Source of the DNA: an uncultured Planctomycetota bacterium
GTDB lineage: Bacteria > Planctomycetota > Phycisphaerae > UBA1845 > UTPLA1
Assembly: GCA_900696465.1 (NCBI GenBank)
Contig: CAADGE010000029.1
Coordinates: forward strand, 1 to 64,000
Direction of reading: 5' to 3'
DNA: 64,000 nucleotides
The translations under genes and the position numbers were made by a program. The notes beneath the pieces are model-generated. The model ran no database searches. It saw nothing but the letters and a program-made list of their open reading frames with translations, and was not told the origin of the DNA. This document shows positions 33,936 through 43,583 of the stretch, piece after piece (the stretch's first letter is position 1; the number at the start of each line of letters is the position of its first letter).

Positions 33936-34760
33936 ATGTTCAGGATCATGGGAACTGAGCGTATGGGGGCATCATCAAGAATCCGGCGCATGCGATCGTG
34001 GATCATTTATCTGGCGCCGGTGTTCATGATTGCGGCGTGGGGGTGCAACGACTCGTCTGTGAGCGAGTCCAACGGCAGGGGCGAGATGGTCGTGCTGGAG
34101 GCCGATGCGAAGCAGGCGGCCTCAGCGAAGGTCGAGGGGGCCGACCGATTGCGAGCCGAGTTTCATCTCAAGGAAGCAACGCGGCTCTATCGGGAGGCGT
34201 TGGATCTTTATCGCCGCAGCGATCCTGACCTGAAGTCCGTGGAGGCCGCACGATGCAAACGGCTTCTCGCACAGGTGCTGACGGACCAGGGAGAACACGG
34301 CGCGGCCGAGGCGCTGGCAGTTGAATCCTACCTACAAATGAAGGAGCGTTACCCGACGGAGGAGTTTCCGCTCGGCAGTGAGGAGCTGGCCCGGTCGATG
34401 TGGCTGCTGGCCTCCATCTGGATGGCCACGGATCGCACAGGCGAAGCCGAAGCGCTGTATCGAGATGCCGTGCTCTGGTTCTGGGCGGATCAGCCGGCCG
34501 GATACGAAACCGCGCTGCTCCTCATGGACACCGGCGATTGCCTGACCCGGGTGATGAAGTATCAGGAGGCGGAGAATGCCCTGAAGATCGCCTATACCCA
34601 TCTCCGCGAGCAGCGCGGTTCCGATGCGCCGGAGACGATCGAGGCGTTTCATCGGCTGATCGAGCTGTACGAACTCTGGGGAAGGCCGGAGCGTGCCGAG
34701 CAGATCCGACTGGAGGCGTCTGAGCAGAAGCCGGTGACGCCGACGACCGGCAGCCGGTAG
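33936..34760 (+). CDS. TPR lipoprotein
   Basis: The 274-residue protein has a signal peptide with lipobox AAWGC (Cys near 37) and then several tetratricopeptide-like helical pairs (ADRLRAEFHLKEATRLYREA, DRTGEAEALYRDAV, MKYQEAENALKIAY, GRPERAEQIRLEA). It is probably a scaffold on the periplasmic side. An internal ATG at 33990 would give a shorter signal peptide. It is followed 18 bases later by the DUF167 gene. Confidence 0.75.
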   Translation: MFRIMGTERMGASSRIRRMRSWIIYLAPVFMIAAWGCNDSSVSESNGRGEMVVLEADAKQAASAKVEGADRLRAEFHLKEATRLYREALDLYRRSDPDLKSVEAARCKRLLAQVLTDQGEHGAAEALAVESYLQMKERYPTEEFPLGSEELARSMWLLASIWMATDRTGEAEALYRDAVLWFWADQPAGYETALLLMDTGDCLTRVMKYQEAENALKIAYTHLREQRGSDAPETIEAFHRLIELYELWGRPERAEQIRLEASEQKPVTPTTGSR

Positions 34761-34778
34761 CTCAGGCGCGCGAAGATC

Positions 34779-35075
34779 ATGGCTTCCTGCATCACGCAGT
34801 GTGACGGCGGTATTGAGCTTCGGGTGAAGGTCGTACCCGGGGCCTCGCGCGATCGCATCGTGGGAATGCTGGGTGATTCACTGAAGGTGCAGGTGTCGGC
34901 CGCGCCAGAGCGCGGAAAGGCGAACGCCGCCGTCGCGAAGCTTCTCGCTGATCGTTTCGGTGTCAGCACGAGTGCCGTCACTCTCGTGCGCGGCGCCGGC
35001 TCACCGCAGAAGGTATTTGCTATTCATGGCGTGTCCTCAGCGGATGCGGCAGAAGCACTCGGGCTGTTGCACTGA
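34779..35075 (+). CDS. DUF167/YggU family protein
   Basis: The 98-residue product has the YggU signature: LRVKVVPGASRDRIVGMLGD, LKVQVSAAPERGKANAAVAKLLA and a third strand VTLVRGAGSPQKVF. The structure of the E. coli homologue is known but its function is not. It overlaps nothing and follows the TPR lipoprotein. The opposing STN-like gene ends 46 bases away. Confidence 0.9.
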   Translation: MASCITQCDGGIELRVKVVPGASRDRIVGMLGDSLKVQVSAAPERGKANAAVAKLLADRFGVSTSAVTLVRGAGSPQKVFAIHGVSSADAAEALGLLH

Positions 35076-35121
35076 CAGCGTGGGAACCTGCTCGGTCGGG
35101 AAAAAGTAAATTGCCTGCGCA

Positions 35122-36015
35122 TCATGAGGCAGGTTCTTTCGGGTCGGTTTTCTGCGGAGCCCGTGGTTGTGGCGGTGGAGCGCCGCCGAGGCGCTCGTGC
35201 ACGCCAAGGTGGTTCCGGACGACCAGACTTCCCTTGTAATAGGTGATGGTGCCCTTGCCGCCGTTGACGGCCCATGATTCGGGATCGATGCTCGACGTGA
35301 TCATCTGAATCAGTTTTTCGGCCTTCTGCTCGATGGTATCGCTGCGGCCTTCGCCGCTTCCGCCGCCGCGACCGGAACGACCGCTACCGCCACCTCCGCC
35401 ACTGCCTCGACCACCGCCGGCAGAGATTCCGGAACCGGGCGTTCGTCCACCTCCTTGCGTGCGGCCGCTCGTCGGGTCTCCAACGCCGGGTCCGCTGAAG
35501 TTCGGGACGATGATCAAGAGGGCCTGTACATCGTAGATGCGGGTGAGCATCTGATTGTTGAGGTCGCGCTTGGTGGAGATGGTCAACGTGTTGTCATCGG
35601 CACGGTAGGCGAGTTCGACGCCCTCAGTAGCGCCGGCGACCTGCGCGAATGCGAGCTGGAGCAGTTTCCTGACGGTCACGTTTCGGAGTTTCAGGTTGAC
35701 GAGTGCGTCGCGCTCGATGCCCGCCTCCTCCAGCACATTCCAGCGGACGACGACGTTGGCCTTCGTCGCGCGCTCGATCCACTCGGCGAATTCCTCAAAG
35801 GTCATGTCCTTGAAGGTCGCGTTCTCAATTTCGGTGCGAAGGGCTTTGAAGGCCAGGCCGCGCGGCGGCTTCCTGGCGGCCTTTGCGACTGTTTCATCCT
35901 GCTTCGTGGCGCCGTCGCGAGGAGGTGGCGAACCGCCGCGGCCGGATGTCGGCGGAGCGGCGAGCGCGCTTTGCGCGAGCGACCACGTCAAGAGAATGGT
36001 AACTGGGCGGATCAT
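35122..36015 (-). CDS. Secreted STN/secretin-N-like protein with glycine-rich linker
   Basis: The 297-residue protein has a signal peptide (ILLTWSLAQSALA), then a domain (about residues 55-165) with the beta-alpha pattern of STN or secretin N-domains: MTFEEFAEWIERATKANVVV, VTVRKLLQLAFAQV, DDNTLTISTKRD. A long Gly/Ser/Arg low-complexity linker (about 180-225) splits it from a short C-terminal domain (IQMITSSIDPESWAVNGG). ATG 36015 has AGGAG nine bases upstream; ATG 36021 is also possible. It follows a lipoprotein gene by 22 bases. A link to pilus or secretin machines is only inferred from the fold. Confidence 0.65.
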   Translation of the reverse strand: MIRPVTILLTWSLAQSALAAPPTSGRGGSPPPRDGATKQDETVAKAARKPPRGLAFKALRTEIENATFKDMTFEEFAEWIERATKANVVVRWNVLEEAGIERDALVNLKLRNVTVRKLLQLAFAQVAGATEGVELAYRADDNTLTISTKRDLNNQMLTRIYDVQALLIIVPNFSGPGVGDPTSGRTQGGGRTPGSGISAGGGRGSGGGGGSGRSGRGGGSGEGRSDTIEQKAEKLIQMITSSIDPESWAVNGGKGTITYYKGSLVVRNHLGVHERLGGAPPPQPRAPQKTDPKEPAS

Positions 36016-36037
36016 CCGCATGTGCTCCTGCGGAAAG

Positions 36038-36574
36038 TTACTTGTCTTTGTCAACGGCCCAGTCGCCGTTGGGCGAGCGAACCAAATCGAGAATCCTGCC
36101 ACGTGCACCCGTGATCTGAATCCCCTGGCGATCGATTCGCAGAATCCATGGGCCGCTGTCGGGCGCACCCTCAGGGAGCTTCGTCAGGTCGAGGGTCAGG
36201 CGATGGATGTTCTGTGTTTCGATTTCCAACCGATTTTCGCCCGACCACTTCGTGTGCAGTTCGACGTCGGCTTTCTCATCGTAGGCCTCGCGGAAGATGG
36301 CCCAGGATGGTTCCGGGCGTTTCGGTACGGGAGGTTTTGGGGGCGTTGGCGGCGTTGTTGACGAAGCGTTTGAGGCATCCGACCCCGCGGACGGTGCTGG
36401 TGCGGTGGCGTGGTCGCTTCCCGCAGCACTGGGGCTGGCGGATGGCTCCTTTTGACATCCGGCTAGGAGCATCGCCCAAAGCGGTAAACACAGGGCCAGG
36501 AGGATTGGCAGGGGAATCTTCAAGGGCGGCCTCTCGATCGGCAGCCCGTAATTCGGGATGTCATCCCGCGGCAC
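36038..36574 (-). CDS. Hypothetical lipoprotein
   Basis: The 178-residue product has an unusually long N-terminal stretch before the hydrophobic segment and a clear lipobox (MLLAGC, Cys near 40). A Ser/Ala/Pro/Thr linker leads to a C-terminal domain of about 85 residues (WAIFREAYDEKADVELH) that I do not recognise. It is the first gene of a leftward pair with the STN-like protein. The 46-base gap to hslV contains an imperfect palindrome around TAAGA and TCTTA and probably carries both promoters. Confidence 0.65.
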   Translation of the reverse strand: MPRDDIPNYGLPIERPPLKIPLPILLALCLPLWAMLLAGCQKEPSASPSAAGSDHATAPAPSAGSDASNASSTTPPTPPKPPVPKRPEPSWAIFREAYDEKADVELHTKWSGENRLEIETQNIHRLTLDLTKLPEGAPDSGPWILRIDRQGIQITGARGRILDLVRSPNGDWAVDKDK

Positions 36575-36620
36575 TGCCGTATAAGATGATATCCGTCTTA
36601 CGCAGTGAGGTCATGCAGGA

Positions 36621-37166
36621 ATGTCAGATCCCAACAGGCGGTTTCGCTCAACCACGATACTTTCCGTGCGTCGCAACGGGGCGGTTGCGATGGGGGGCGA
36701 TGGGCAGGTCACGCTCGGGGATGCCGTGGTCAAGTCTGATGCCGTGAAAGTCCGGCGACTTTACAAGGGGCAGGTCCTGGCGGGCTTTGCGGGCTCCGCG
36801 GCGGATGCCTTCGCGCTGCTGGAGCGCTTTGAGGGCAAGCTCGACGAATTCAAGGGCAATACCCGTCGTGCCGCGATCGAACTGGCGAAAGACTGGCGTA
36901 TGGATCGCGCCTTGCGCCGACTGGAGAGTCTTCTTGCCGTGGCGGACCGCGAGACGAGTCTTATCCTCGGCGGCAACGGCGACGTGATCGAGCCGACCGA
37001 CGGTATCCTCGCGATCGGCAGCGGAGGCACCTGTGCCTTGGCCGCGGCGCGCGCCCTGCTGGGACACAGCGAAATGCCTGCCGGCAAGATTGTCGAGGCC
37101 GCACTTCGAATCGCCGGCGAGATCAACGTTTACGCCAATCAGAACATCACCGTCGAATCGCTCTGA
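36621..37166 (+). CDS. hslV: HslV (ClpQ) protease subunit
   Basis: The 181-residue product is the proteasome-like peptidase of the HslUV complex. [11 protein letters not shown] places the catalytic threonine at about residue 11, after a 10-residue propeptide to be removed. [28 protein letters not shown] and the Na-binding [18 protein letters not shown] end are as expected. It needs the ATPase HslU to degrade proteins, but hslU does not follow; the next gene is a PEP-CTERM protein. Confidence 0.93.
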   Translation: MSDPNRRFRSTTILSVRRNGAVAMGGDGQVTLGDAVVKSDAVKVRRLYKGQVLAGFAGSAADAFALLERFEGKLDEFKGNTRRAAIELAKDWRMDRALRRLESLLAVADRETSLILGGNGDVIEPTDGILAIGSGGTCALAAARALLGHSEMPAGKIVEAALRIAGEINVYANQNITVESL

Positions 37167-37468
37167 TGCTGTCTGCTTGGCACTGGCTAGCCGAGGCACT
37201 TTTCACCAGAGGCGTGTTCCGGCGATGCAAGTCGCCATCACGGCGAGAGTTGAAATTCACCTAACGGTTGGAACAGGTGGCGTCCGCGATCGACTTCGCA
37301 AATCATGCGGCGCAAAATCCGGGGGCGATATGTCGTCGTTCTGCTTGACAGAAGGTCCGTTTTTCGTTTACAGTTAACGGTAACAATCGTGGTGTGTGAT
37401 ATTCTCGTATTCATCCGCGCCGCATCAATTCATGGGCCACGGCCCAGTGTCATTTGGAAGGGAAAGCT
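37167..37468. other. Intergenic region with the PEP-CTERM gene promoter
   Basis: These 302 bases hold no gene. Besides the promoter at 37345-37374, a GTTA-ACGG-TAAC inverted repeat (37373-37384) overlaps the transcription start region and could be an operator. Confidence 0.4.
37345..37374 (+). promoter_or_regulatory. Promoter of the PEP-CTERM gene
   Basis: A perfect TTGACA (37345-37350) and TACAGT (37369-37374, four matches to TATAAT) are separated by 18 bases. The leader would be about 85 bases. Confidence 0.5.
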
Positions 37469-38773
37469 ATGACGACTCATGCAACTCGTATCTGCTGGCT
37501 GACCGCACTGGCGGTTGTCTTTGCTTCCACAACGAGCGTTTCGGCGCAGGTGCCTGCCAAGCTCATCGTCAAGCAGGGCGATGTCTTCGGATTGCGCACC
37601 GTCTCCACGGTCAACGCACCGTTCACCGACGGGAATGGAAAGGTTGGCTTCGTGGTAGGTTTTAACGATGCGACGCGCGGCATCTGGCACAACAACGGCT
37701 TCGTCTTTAACAGCAGCGACGCCCTTCCGGACTCGCTGACCGGCAGCGAATCGACGATGGGCGTCAGTGACACAGGCGGCTTTGTGTATAGTCCGTCGTT
37801 CAACGGCAACGACGCGGTTTATACGCACGCGGGCAAACTGCTCGCAGGTACGGATGCGATCTCGTCGCTGCCGGGGCGGTTCAGCACCTTCAACAGCCGG
37901 CCGACGATGCTGCCCAACGGGACGGCCTTCTGGATGGGAGGTTCTGCGGCAACACAAGGCGGCAGCACCACGAATCGCCATCTGTTCAAGGCGGCGGATG
38001 TGAGCGACCCCATGAGCATCGTACCGGTGCTCAGCGGCGGAGACGTGGTCGGCGGCTTCCCGATCAGCACGGCCGCGAGTAATTTCACCTACCACATCTC
38101 CGACAACGGTGCGCATCACATCCACATCATCGATCAGACCACGGGCTCGTCGGCGAACAACCTGGCGCTTTATTACAACGGAGACATCGTGGCTCGGGAG
38201 AGCGGGCCGATCATCTCCGGCGGCACCTGGGTCGATTTCGACGGCGTCTCGGTGAACAATGTCGGTGAGTGGGTCGTCGCCGGCAACACGTCCGGCCCAG
38301 CGAGCCAGGACGAAGTCATCGCATTCAAGGGTGAGGTCAAGGTCCGCGAAGGCGACACGATCGGCGGCGTCACGCTGGCTTCCGGTGCGACGGTCCGCGG
38401 AGTCAGCATTAACAACCTCAGCGAAGTCGTGCACATCTGGGGCTGGGGCAGCGGCGGCACGGCGCAGGAGCATCTTTTCTTCGGCAACGGCAGCACGCTG
38501 TCGGATTCGATCCGGCTGCTGAGCCGCGGCGATGTGATCGACGTCGATAACGACACGATCGGCGATTACATCGTGGACGACTTCAACGCCAGCTTCGTGA
38601 TCGGTCCGGGTCTGAGTCTCGCGGAAGATGGCTTTGTCTATCTCGACGTGGACCTGATCCCCGTCGCTGGCGGTGCCTCGCAGGCAGCGGTCATCCGCTT
38701 GCGCGTGCCGGAGCCGGGAACGCTCGGCCTGCTGGCCCTCGGTTCGCTGCTGGTTTTTCGCCGGCGGCGCTGA
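37469..38773 (+). CDS. PEP-CTERM sorting domain protein
   Basis: The 434-residue protein has a signal peptide (WLTALAVVFASTTSVSA) and ends in VPEPGTLGLLALGSLLVF followed by four Arg, the PEP-CTERM signal recognised by exosortase. The body has repeats of a beta-rich unit (GDVFGLRTVSTVNAPFTDGN, GDTIGGVTLASGATVRGVSI), typical of planctomycete surface proteins with unknown roles. GGAAGGGA precedes the ATG at 37469; the in-frame TTG at 37454 overlaps that site. The exosortase itself is not in the window. A strong terminator follows. Confidence 0.85.
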   Translation: MTTHATRICWLTALAVVFASTTSVSAQVPAKLIVKQGDVFGLRTVSTVNAPFTDGNGKVGFVVGFNDATRGIWHNNGFVFNSSDALPDSLTGSESTMGVSDTGGFVYSPSFNGNDAVYTHAGKLLAGTDAISSLPGRFSTFNSRPTMLPNGTAFWMGGSAATQGGSTTNRHLFKAADVSDPMSIVPVLSGGDVVGGFPISTAASNFTYHISDNGAHHIHIIDQTTGSSANNLALYYNGDIVARESGPIISGGTWVDFDGVSVNNVGEWVVAGNTSGPASQDEVIAFKGEVKVREGDTIGGVTLASGATVRGVSINNLSEVVHIWGWGSGGTAQEHLFFGNGSTLSDSIRLLSRGDVIDVDNDTIGDYIVDDFNASFVIGPGLSLAEDGFVYLDVDLIPVAGGASQAAVIRLRVPEPGTLGLLALGSLLVFRRRR

Positions 38774-38800
38774 ATCGCGATAACGGATACACGCATTCAC

Positions 38801-38840
38801 AGAGCCGGTTTGCCCATGTGGTTAGCCGGCTCTTTTTCTT
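38801..38840 (+). terminator. Rho-independent terminator after the PEP-CTERM gene
   Basis: AGAGCCGG (38801-38808) pairs perfectly with CCGGCTCT (38826-38833), followed by TTTTTCTT. Confidence 0.85.
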
Positions 38841-38966
38841 GCGCTGTGGTCAATCCTGGATCGCCGACTACATGACCCTATTGCTTCTGCATGTGAATTG
38901 CGCATGATGAGCACTGGTTTGAAGTTGCCGGGGTCGAATTGCTGCCGCGGATGAAAGGGATCAGGG

Positions 38967-39272
38967 ATGTCTCGATTGGATCAGTTGCAGAAGCTATTGA
39001 CCACGGAGCCGGAAGACGCATTTCTGAATTTCGGCCTGGCGATGGAGCTGGCCAAGGCCCAGCGGTTCGACGAGTCGCTCGCCCAGTTCGAGCGAGTTAT
39101 GCAGCTTGATCCGAATTACATCGCAGCTTACTTTCAGAAAGCCAAGACGTTGCTCGCGATGGGCGATGACGATGCAGCCAAGGCGGAGCTACGCCGCGGC
39201 ATCGCACAGGCGGAATCCTGCGGCGAGCTGCACGCCAAAGCGGAGATGGAAGAACTGCTGGGGACGTTGTAG
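38967..39272 (+). CDS. Short TPR protein
   Basis: The 101-residue protein consists of about two and a half tetratricopeptide repeats (EPEDAFLNFGLAMELAKAQR, QLDPNYIAAYFQKAKTLLAM, DDAAKAELRRGIAQAESCGE). It resembles the first 105 residues of the TPR-YggX fusion at 19679, including the ending (KAEMEELLG versus KKMGELLEQLG), so the two are probably paralogues. AAAGGG lies seven bases upstream. No partner domain is present here. Confidence 0.8.
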   Translation: MSRLDQLQKLLTTEPEDAFLNFGLAMELAKAQRFDESLAQFERVMQLDPNYIAAYFQKAKTLLAMGDDDAAKAELRRGIAQAESCGELHAKAEMEELLGTL

Positions 39273-39387
39273 GCACTTGTCTGACGGACAGTGCAACATA
39301 GGCGGTTTTGAGCGGCATAGCCGTACTAAGCCGCGGCCATACCACCTATCTGCGACCTTTCCACACTTCCGATCGCGGAGCAGTTTA

Positions 39388-40716
39388 TCACCCAGCCCGT
39401 TGTCGGCGGCCGCCGGGAAGCAGGGACGCCAGTATTGCGGCGATCAGGCACGTGGCCGCTCCGATCAGGAAAGCGGGCAGCCAAGCGGACAGCGCGTGTT
39501 CCTCGCCGAGGTCACGAAATATCCCCGCCATGATGGGGCCGAAGATGCCACCGACGCCGTAGGCCGTGAAGATCCAGCCGTAATTGAGTCCGACCGTTCG
39601 ACTGCCGAAATAGTCCGCCGTCGCCGCCGGGAAGAGCGCAAAGTTTCCGCCGAAGTTAAAGCCGATCACTGCCGCGCCGAGAAACAGCAACGCGGGCACA
39701 CCACCCATGTAGTAGAACGACGCCATCATGATCGCCTGCGAGAGGAACATGTAAGTCATCGCGCGCTTGCGGCCGATGCGGTCCGAAAGAATCCCCCAGA
39801 CGATCCGGCCGAGGCCGTTTGAGATGGCGTAGAACACGGCCATCGCCGTGCCCGCCGTTGCGGCCGCTTGCGCCACGGTCATACCGGCCCGTGCCTGGAG
39901 GGCTTCGATACCGAACAGTTGAATAATCCCGATGACCATCAGCCCGGCCATGGCGCCGAAGACGAACATGGTCCAGAGCATGTAGAACTGGGGTGTGCGG
40001 AGCATCTCGCGCGAATTCATCTCGATCGCGGCCGGCGCCGCGGCAACCGTGTTGAGACCGGCTGAAGAGAAGCCCGGCGGCTTCCAACCTTCCGGCGGGT
40101 TCTGCATCCACAGCGAGCCGAGCGTCACAAGAAACCAGAAGGCCACGCCATAGATGAAGAAGACGTTGAGCACGCCCCAGCGCTCGATGAGCCCTCCCCA
40201 TGAGCCGGCGAGCTTGATCCAGATCAGAGCGCCGAAGCCAAAGCCCGCGACGGCGAGCCCGGTGACGAGGCCCTTCTTATCCGGAAACCACTTGACGCCG
40301 ACAGCGATGGGCACGACGTAGGCCAGTCCGATTCCGGCCCCGGCAACCAGTCCGATGCACAGGAGCATTCCAGAAAAGGACTCGCCGATCAGCTTGGCTG
40401 CGACGTAACCCAGTGCGAGAACCAGCCCTCCGGTGCGAGTGAGAATGACGGGCCCGATGCGTGTCATCCATCGCCCGGCGAGGACGGTGGTGATGGCGAA
40501 GCTGGCGAGTCCGACGGAGAAGATGACCTGCGTCTGTGTGGAGGTGAAGTTGAAGGGCTCGGTTTTCAGGTGCGGGGTAAAGACCGACCACGCGTAGATG
40601 ACGCCGAGGCAAAGCTGGATGAGAACGGCGCCGATGACCACGAACATCCGATTCGTCACGGCCGGCTTGAGTTCGGTAACGAGTGGGAACGTCGTGCCAG
40701 CCGTGATGGTTTTCAT
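39388..40716 (-). CDS. MFS transporter, oxalate/formate antiporter-like (OFA) family
   Basis: The 442-residue carrier has twelve membrane segments, with YAWSVFTPHL in helix 1, WFPDKKGLVTGLAVAGFGFGA after helix 4, and GRIVWGILSDRIGRKRAM in the loop after helix 8. These match the OFA family, whose members carry oxalate, formate, pyruvate or lactate; the substrate here is open. GAGGAG eight bases upstream supports ATG 40716 over 40755. It is divergent from gyrA. No oxalate-degrading gene is near. Confidence 0.85.
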   Translation of the reverse strand: MKTITAGTTFPLVTELKPAVTNRMFVVIGAVLIQLCLGVIYAWSVFTPHLKTEPFNFTSTQTQVIFSVGLASFAITTVLAGRWMTRIGPVILTRTGGLVLALGYVAAKLIGESFSGMLLCIGLVAGAGIGLAYVVPIAVGVKWFPDKKGLVTGLAVAGFGFGALIWIKLAGSWGGLIERWGVLNVFFIYGVAFWFLVTLGSLWMQNPPEGWKPPGFSSAGLNTVAAAPAAIEMNSREMLRTPQFYMLWTMFVFGAMAGLMVIGIIQLFGIEALQARAGMTVAQAAATAGTAMAVFYAISNGLGRIVWGILSDRIGRKRAMTYMFLSQAIMMASFYYMGGVPALLFLGAAVIGFNFGGNFALFPAATADYFGSRTVGLNYGWIFTAYGVGGIFGPIMAGIFRDLGEEHALSAWLPAFLIGAATCLIAAILASLLPGGRRQRAG

Positions 40717-40872
40717 AGGTGCAACTCCTCGGCCGGTCGGACCGCAGACCGGCACGGACCAAAGCGATGCCTGGGAGAGATGGCACTTCGCGTGCCAATT
40801 GAGGATTTGCGAGTACCGAGTGCTGGTGCCAAAGTCCCCGAAAAGAATCAGTAGCCGGCGGGCCGCTGGCGC

Positions 40873-40901
40873 TCGTCACGCGGGTGCTCTTGCAGTACAA
40901 T
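40873..40901 (+). promoter_or_regulatory. Promoter candidate of gyrA
   Basis: TCGTCA (40873-40878) and TACAAT (40896-40901) are separated by 17 bases and lie 50 bases before the gyrA start. Confidence 0.4.
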
Positions 40902-40951
40902 CTGCGGCATGATGCCCCGCGAGACTGGGCGGACAGGGAATACAACACACG

Positions 40952-43573
40952 ATGACTGAACAACAGCAGCCGGAATCCATCAAGAACCTCCCCATTGTCG
41001 AGGAAATGCAGGACTCCTACCTGCGCTATGCGATGAGCGTCATCGTCGCCCGGGCCTTACCCGACGTGCGCGATGGTCTCAAACCCTCACAGCGGCGGAT
41101 TCTTGTTGCGATGAACGATCTGAAGCTTTCGCCGCGCGGGGCGCACCGTAAATGTGCGAAAATCGCCGGTGACACCTCGGGTAATTATCATCCCCACGGC
41201 GAGGCGGTGGTTTATCCGACGCTCGTGCGAATGGCCCAGCCGTTTGCCATGCGGTATCCGCTGGTGGATGGGCAGGGCAACTTCGGCTCAATCGATGGCG
41301 ACCCGCCTGCGGCCATGCGCTATACCGAGGCGCGGATGGCCCAGCCGACCGTCGATCTGCTGGAAGACATTGACAAGGAGACGGTCGAATTCGTTCCCAA
41401 CTACGACGAGACGACGACCGAACCGGTCGTGCTGCCGGCCAAGTTTCCCAACCTGTTGGTCAACGGCAGCACGGGCATCGCGGTGGGCATGGCCACGAGC
41501 ATCCCTCCGCACAACATCGGCGAGATCTGCGACGGGCTGATCGCTCTGATCGACAATCCGAACATCACGATTCAGGAGTTGATGTCCCACGTGCCGGGGC
41601 CGGACTTCCCGACCGGCGGCATGATCTGCGGGCGACAGGGCATCATCGACGCCTATACGCGCGGGCGCGGCTCGCTGACGATTCGCGGGCGCACGCACTT
41701 CGAGGAGATGAAGGGCGACCGGGTGCGCATCGTCGTCGACGAGATTCCGTACAACATCATCAAGAACACGATTACCGAGAAGATCGCAGAGTGTGTCAAG
41801 GACGGCCGCCTGCCCGAGGTGTCGGATGTTCGTGACGAATCGGACCGCAAGCATGCGGTTCGGTTGGTGGTGGAGTGCAAGTCGGGCGTCAGCGGCGAAG
41901 TGGTGCTCAACAAGTTGTTCCAGCTCACACCACTGCAGACGAATTTCCCGGTGATCAGCATTGCCCTGGTCGGCAAGCAGCCGCAGACGCTCTCGCTCAA
42001 GGAGCTGATGGAGCGCTACCTCGAACATCGCCGGGAGATCATCACCCGACGGACGAAGTTCCTCCTCCGAAAGGCGCGGCAGCGGGCCCACATCCTCGAG
42101 GGTCTGATTCTCGCGCTGGGAGATATTGACGCGATCATCGAACTTATCAAGAAGTCTGACAGCCCCGACGAAGCAAAGGAACGGCTCATGGCCCGTGCCC
42201 TTCGGCTGCCGGAGTCGGCGGCGCTGGTGAAACTGTTGCCGCAGCAGTTTGCGAAGCGTGCGGCAGCGGAAGATCAGTATCTTACGGCGGTGCAGGCCCA
42301 GGCGATTCTGTCGATGCAGTTGCAGCGGCTTACCGGGCTGGAGGTCGAGAAGCTCGCGAAGGAGTACGTCGGCCTGGTGGAAGAAATCGAGGGGTACCAG
42401 GCGGTGCTGCGTGATCCGGCGCTGGTGCGCGACATCATCCGCGAGGATCTGCACGAGATGAAGGCGAAGTACGCCGACAAGCGGCGAACGGACATCGTCG
42501 GCGCGGTGGGTGAGTTCCGCATGGAGGAACTCATTGAAGACCTGCCGATGATCGTCACGATCTCGCACCAGGGCTACATCAAGCGCGTGCCGACGGATAC
42601 GTATCGCAGCCAGGGTCGCGGCGGCCGCGGCATCAAGGCGAGCGAGACGAAGGAGGGCGACTTCCTCGAACACTTGTTCGTCGCCACGACCCACAATTAC
42701 CTGCTGTTTTTCACGAATCGCGGGCGGGTATACTGGCTCAAGGTCTACGACATTCCTGAGATGGCGCGGACCGCACGCGGCCGGTCGATCGCCAACCTGC
42801 TTAAGCTTCAGGACAACGAGACGCCGACGGCCGTGCTGCCGGTCTCGGAGTTCGAGGAGAAGTTCGTCCTCTTTGCTACGGCCAAGGGAACGGTGAAGAA
42901 GACGGCGCTGGGCGCCTTCAGCCGGCCGCGACCCAGCGGGATCATCGCCATCGGTCTGGACCCGGCCGATTCTCTCATCAACGTGCAGCTCGTCGCGGAC
43001 GAGGATGAAGTTGTCCTCGGCACGCGGCAGGGCATGGCGATCCGCTTCAAACACACGGACGTCCGGGCGATGGGCCGCGCGGCCGGCGGTGTACGCGGCA
43101 TCAGTCTCGATCGGGAAGATGAAGTTGTCGACATGGCGGTCATCCGACCGGGGATGAGTCTATTGACCGTATGTGAGAACGGCTTCGGCAAGCGCACGGA
43201 TATCGAAGCGTATCGCCTGCAAAAGCGCGGCGGCAGCGGCGTGATCAACATCCGCGCGACGGATCGCAACGGCAACGTGGTGGCACTACGGGCCGTGACG
43301 GACGCGGACGAACTCATGCTCATCACGGCAAACGGCATCATGCTGCGAACCGAAGTCGAGCAACTCCGGGAGATCGGGCGGGCGACGCAGGGTGTACGGC
43401 TGATCCGGCCTGATGAGAACGACAAAGTCGTTTCCGTCGCACGGATCGCGCGGGATGAGGACGATGGTGGTGCGTCGAACTCAGCCGAAGCGGATACCAA
43501 AGACGGCCGTCCTTCCGGCGCCGAAAGCGACAGCTCTGAAGACAGCGAGGGGGAGTCGGGCGACGCGATGTGA
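40952..43573 (+). CDS. gyrA: DNA gyrase subunit A
   Basis: The 873-residue protein has the winged-helix cleavage domain with catalytic Tyr124 ([10 protein letters not shown]), the tower and coiled-coil gate, and the C-terminal beta-pinwheel that starts with the GyrA box SQGRGGRG near residue 555, which separates gyrase from topoisomerase IV. The acidic last 45 residues are typical. In the quinolone-binding helix, [13 protein letters not shown] has Ala85 and Pro89 where E. coli has Ser83 and Asp87. gyrB is not in the window. comF follows at ten bases. Confidence 0.96.
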   Translation: MTEQQQPESIKNLPIVEEMQDSYLRYAMSVIVARALPDVRDGLKPSQRRILVAMNDLKLSPRGAHRKCAKIAGDTSGNYHPHGEAVVYPTLVRMAQPFAMRYPLVDGQGNFGSIDGDPPAAMRYTEARMAQPTVDLLEDIDKETVEFVPNYDETTTEPVVLPAKFPNLLVNGSTGIAVGMATSIPPHNIGEICDGLIALIDNPNITIQELMSHVPGPDFPTGGMICGRQGIIDAYTRGRGSLTIRGRTHFEEMKGDRVRIVVDEIPYNIIKNTITEKIAECVKDGRLPEVSDVRDESDRKHAVRLVVECKSGVSGEVVLNKLFQLTPLQTNFPVISIALVGKQPQTLSLKELMERYLEHRREIITRRTKFLLRKARQRAHILEGLILALGDIDAIIELIKKSDSPDEAKERLMARALRLPESAALVKLLPQQFAKRAAAEDQYLTAVQAQAILSMQLQRLTGLEVEKLAKEYVGLVEEIEGYQAVLRDPALVRDIIREDLHEMKAKYADKRRTDIVGAVGEFRMEELIEDLPMIVTISHQGYIKRVPTDTYRSQGRGGRGIKASETKEGDFLEHLFVATTHNYLLFFTNRGRVYWLKVYDIPEMARTARGRSIANLLKLQDNETPTAVLPVSEFEEKFVLFATAKGTVKKTALGAFSRPRPSGIIAIGLDPADSLINVQLVADEDEVVLGTRQGMAIRFKHTDVRAMGRAAGGVRGISLDREDEVVDMAVIRPGMSLLTVCENGFGKRTDIEAYRLQKRGGSGVINIRATDRNGNVVALRAVTDADELMLITANGIMLRTEVEQLREIGRATQGVRLIRPDENDKVVSVARIARDEDDGGASNSAEADTKDGRPSGAESDSSEDSEGESGDAM

Positions 43574-43583
43574 GGCGGGGCGG

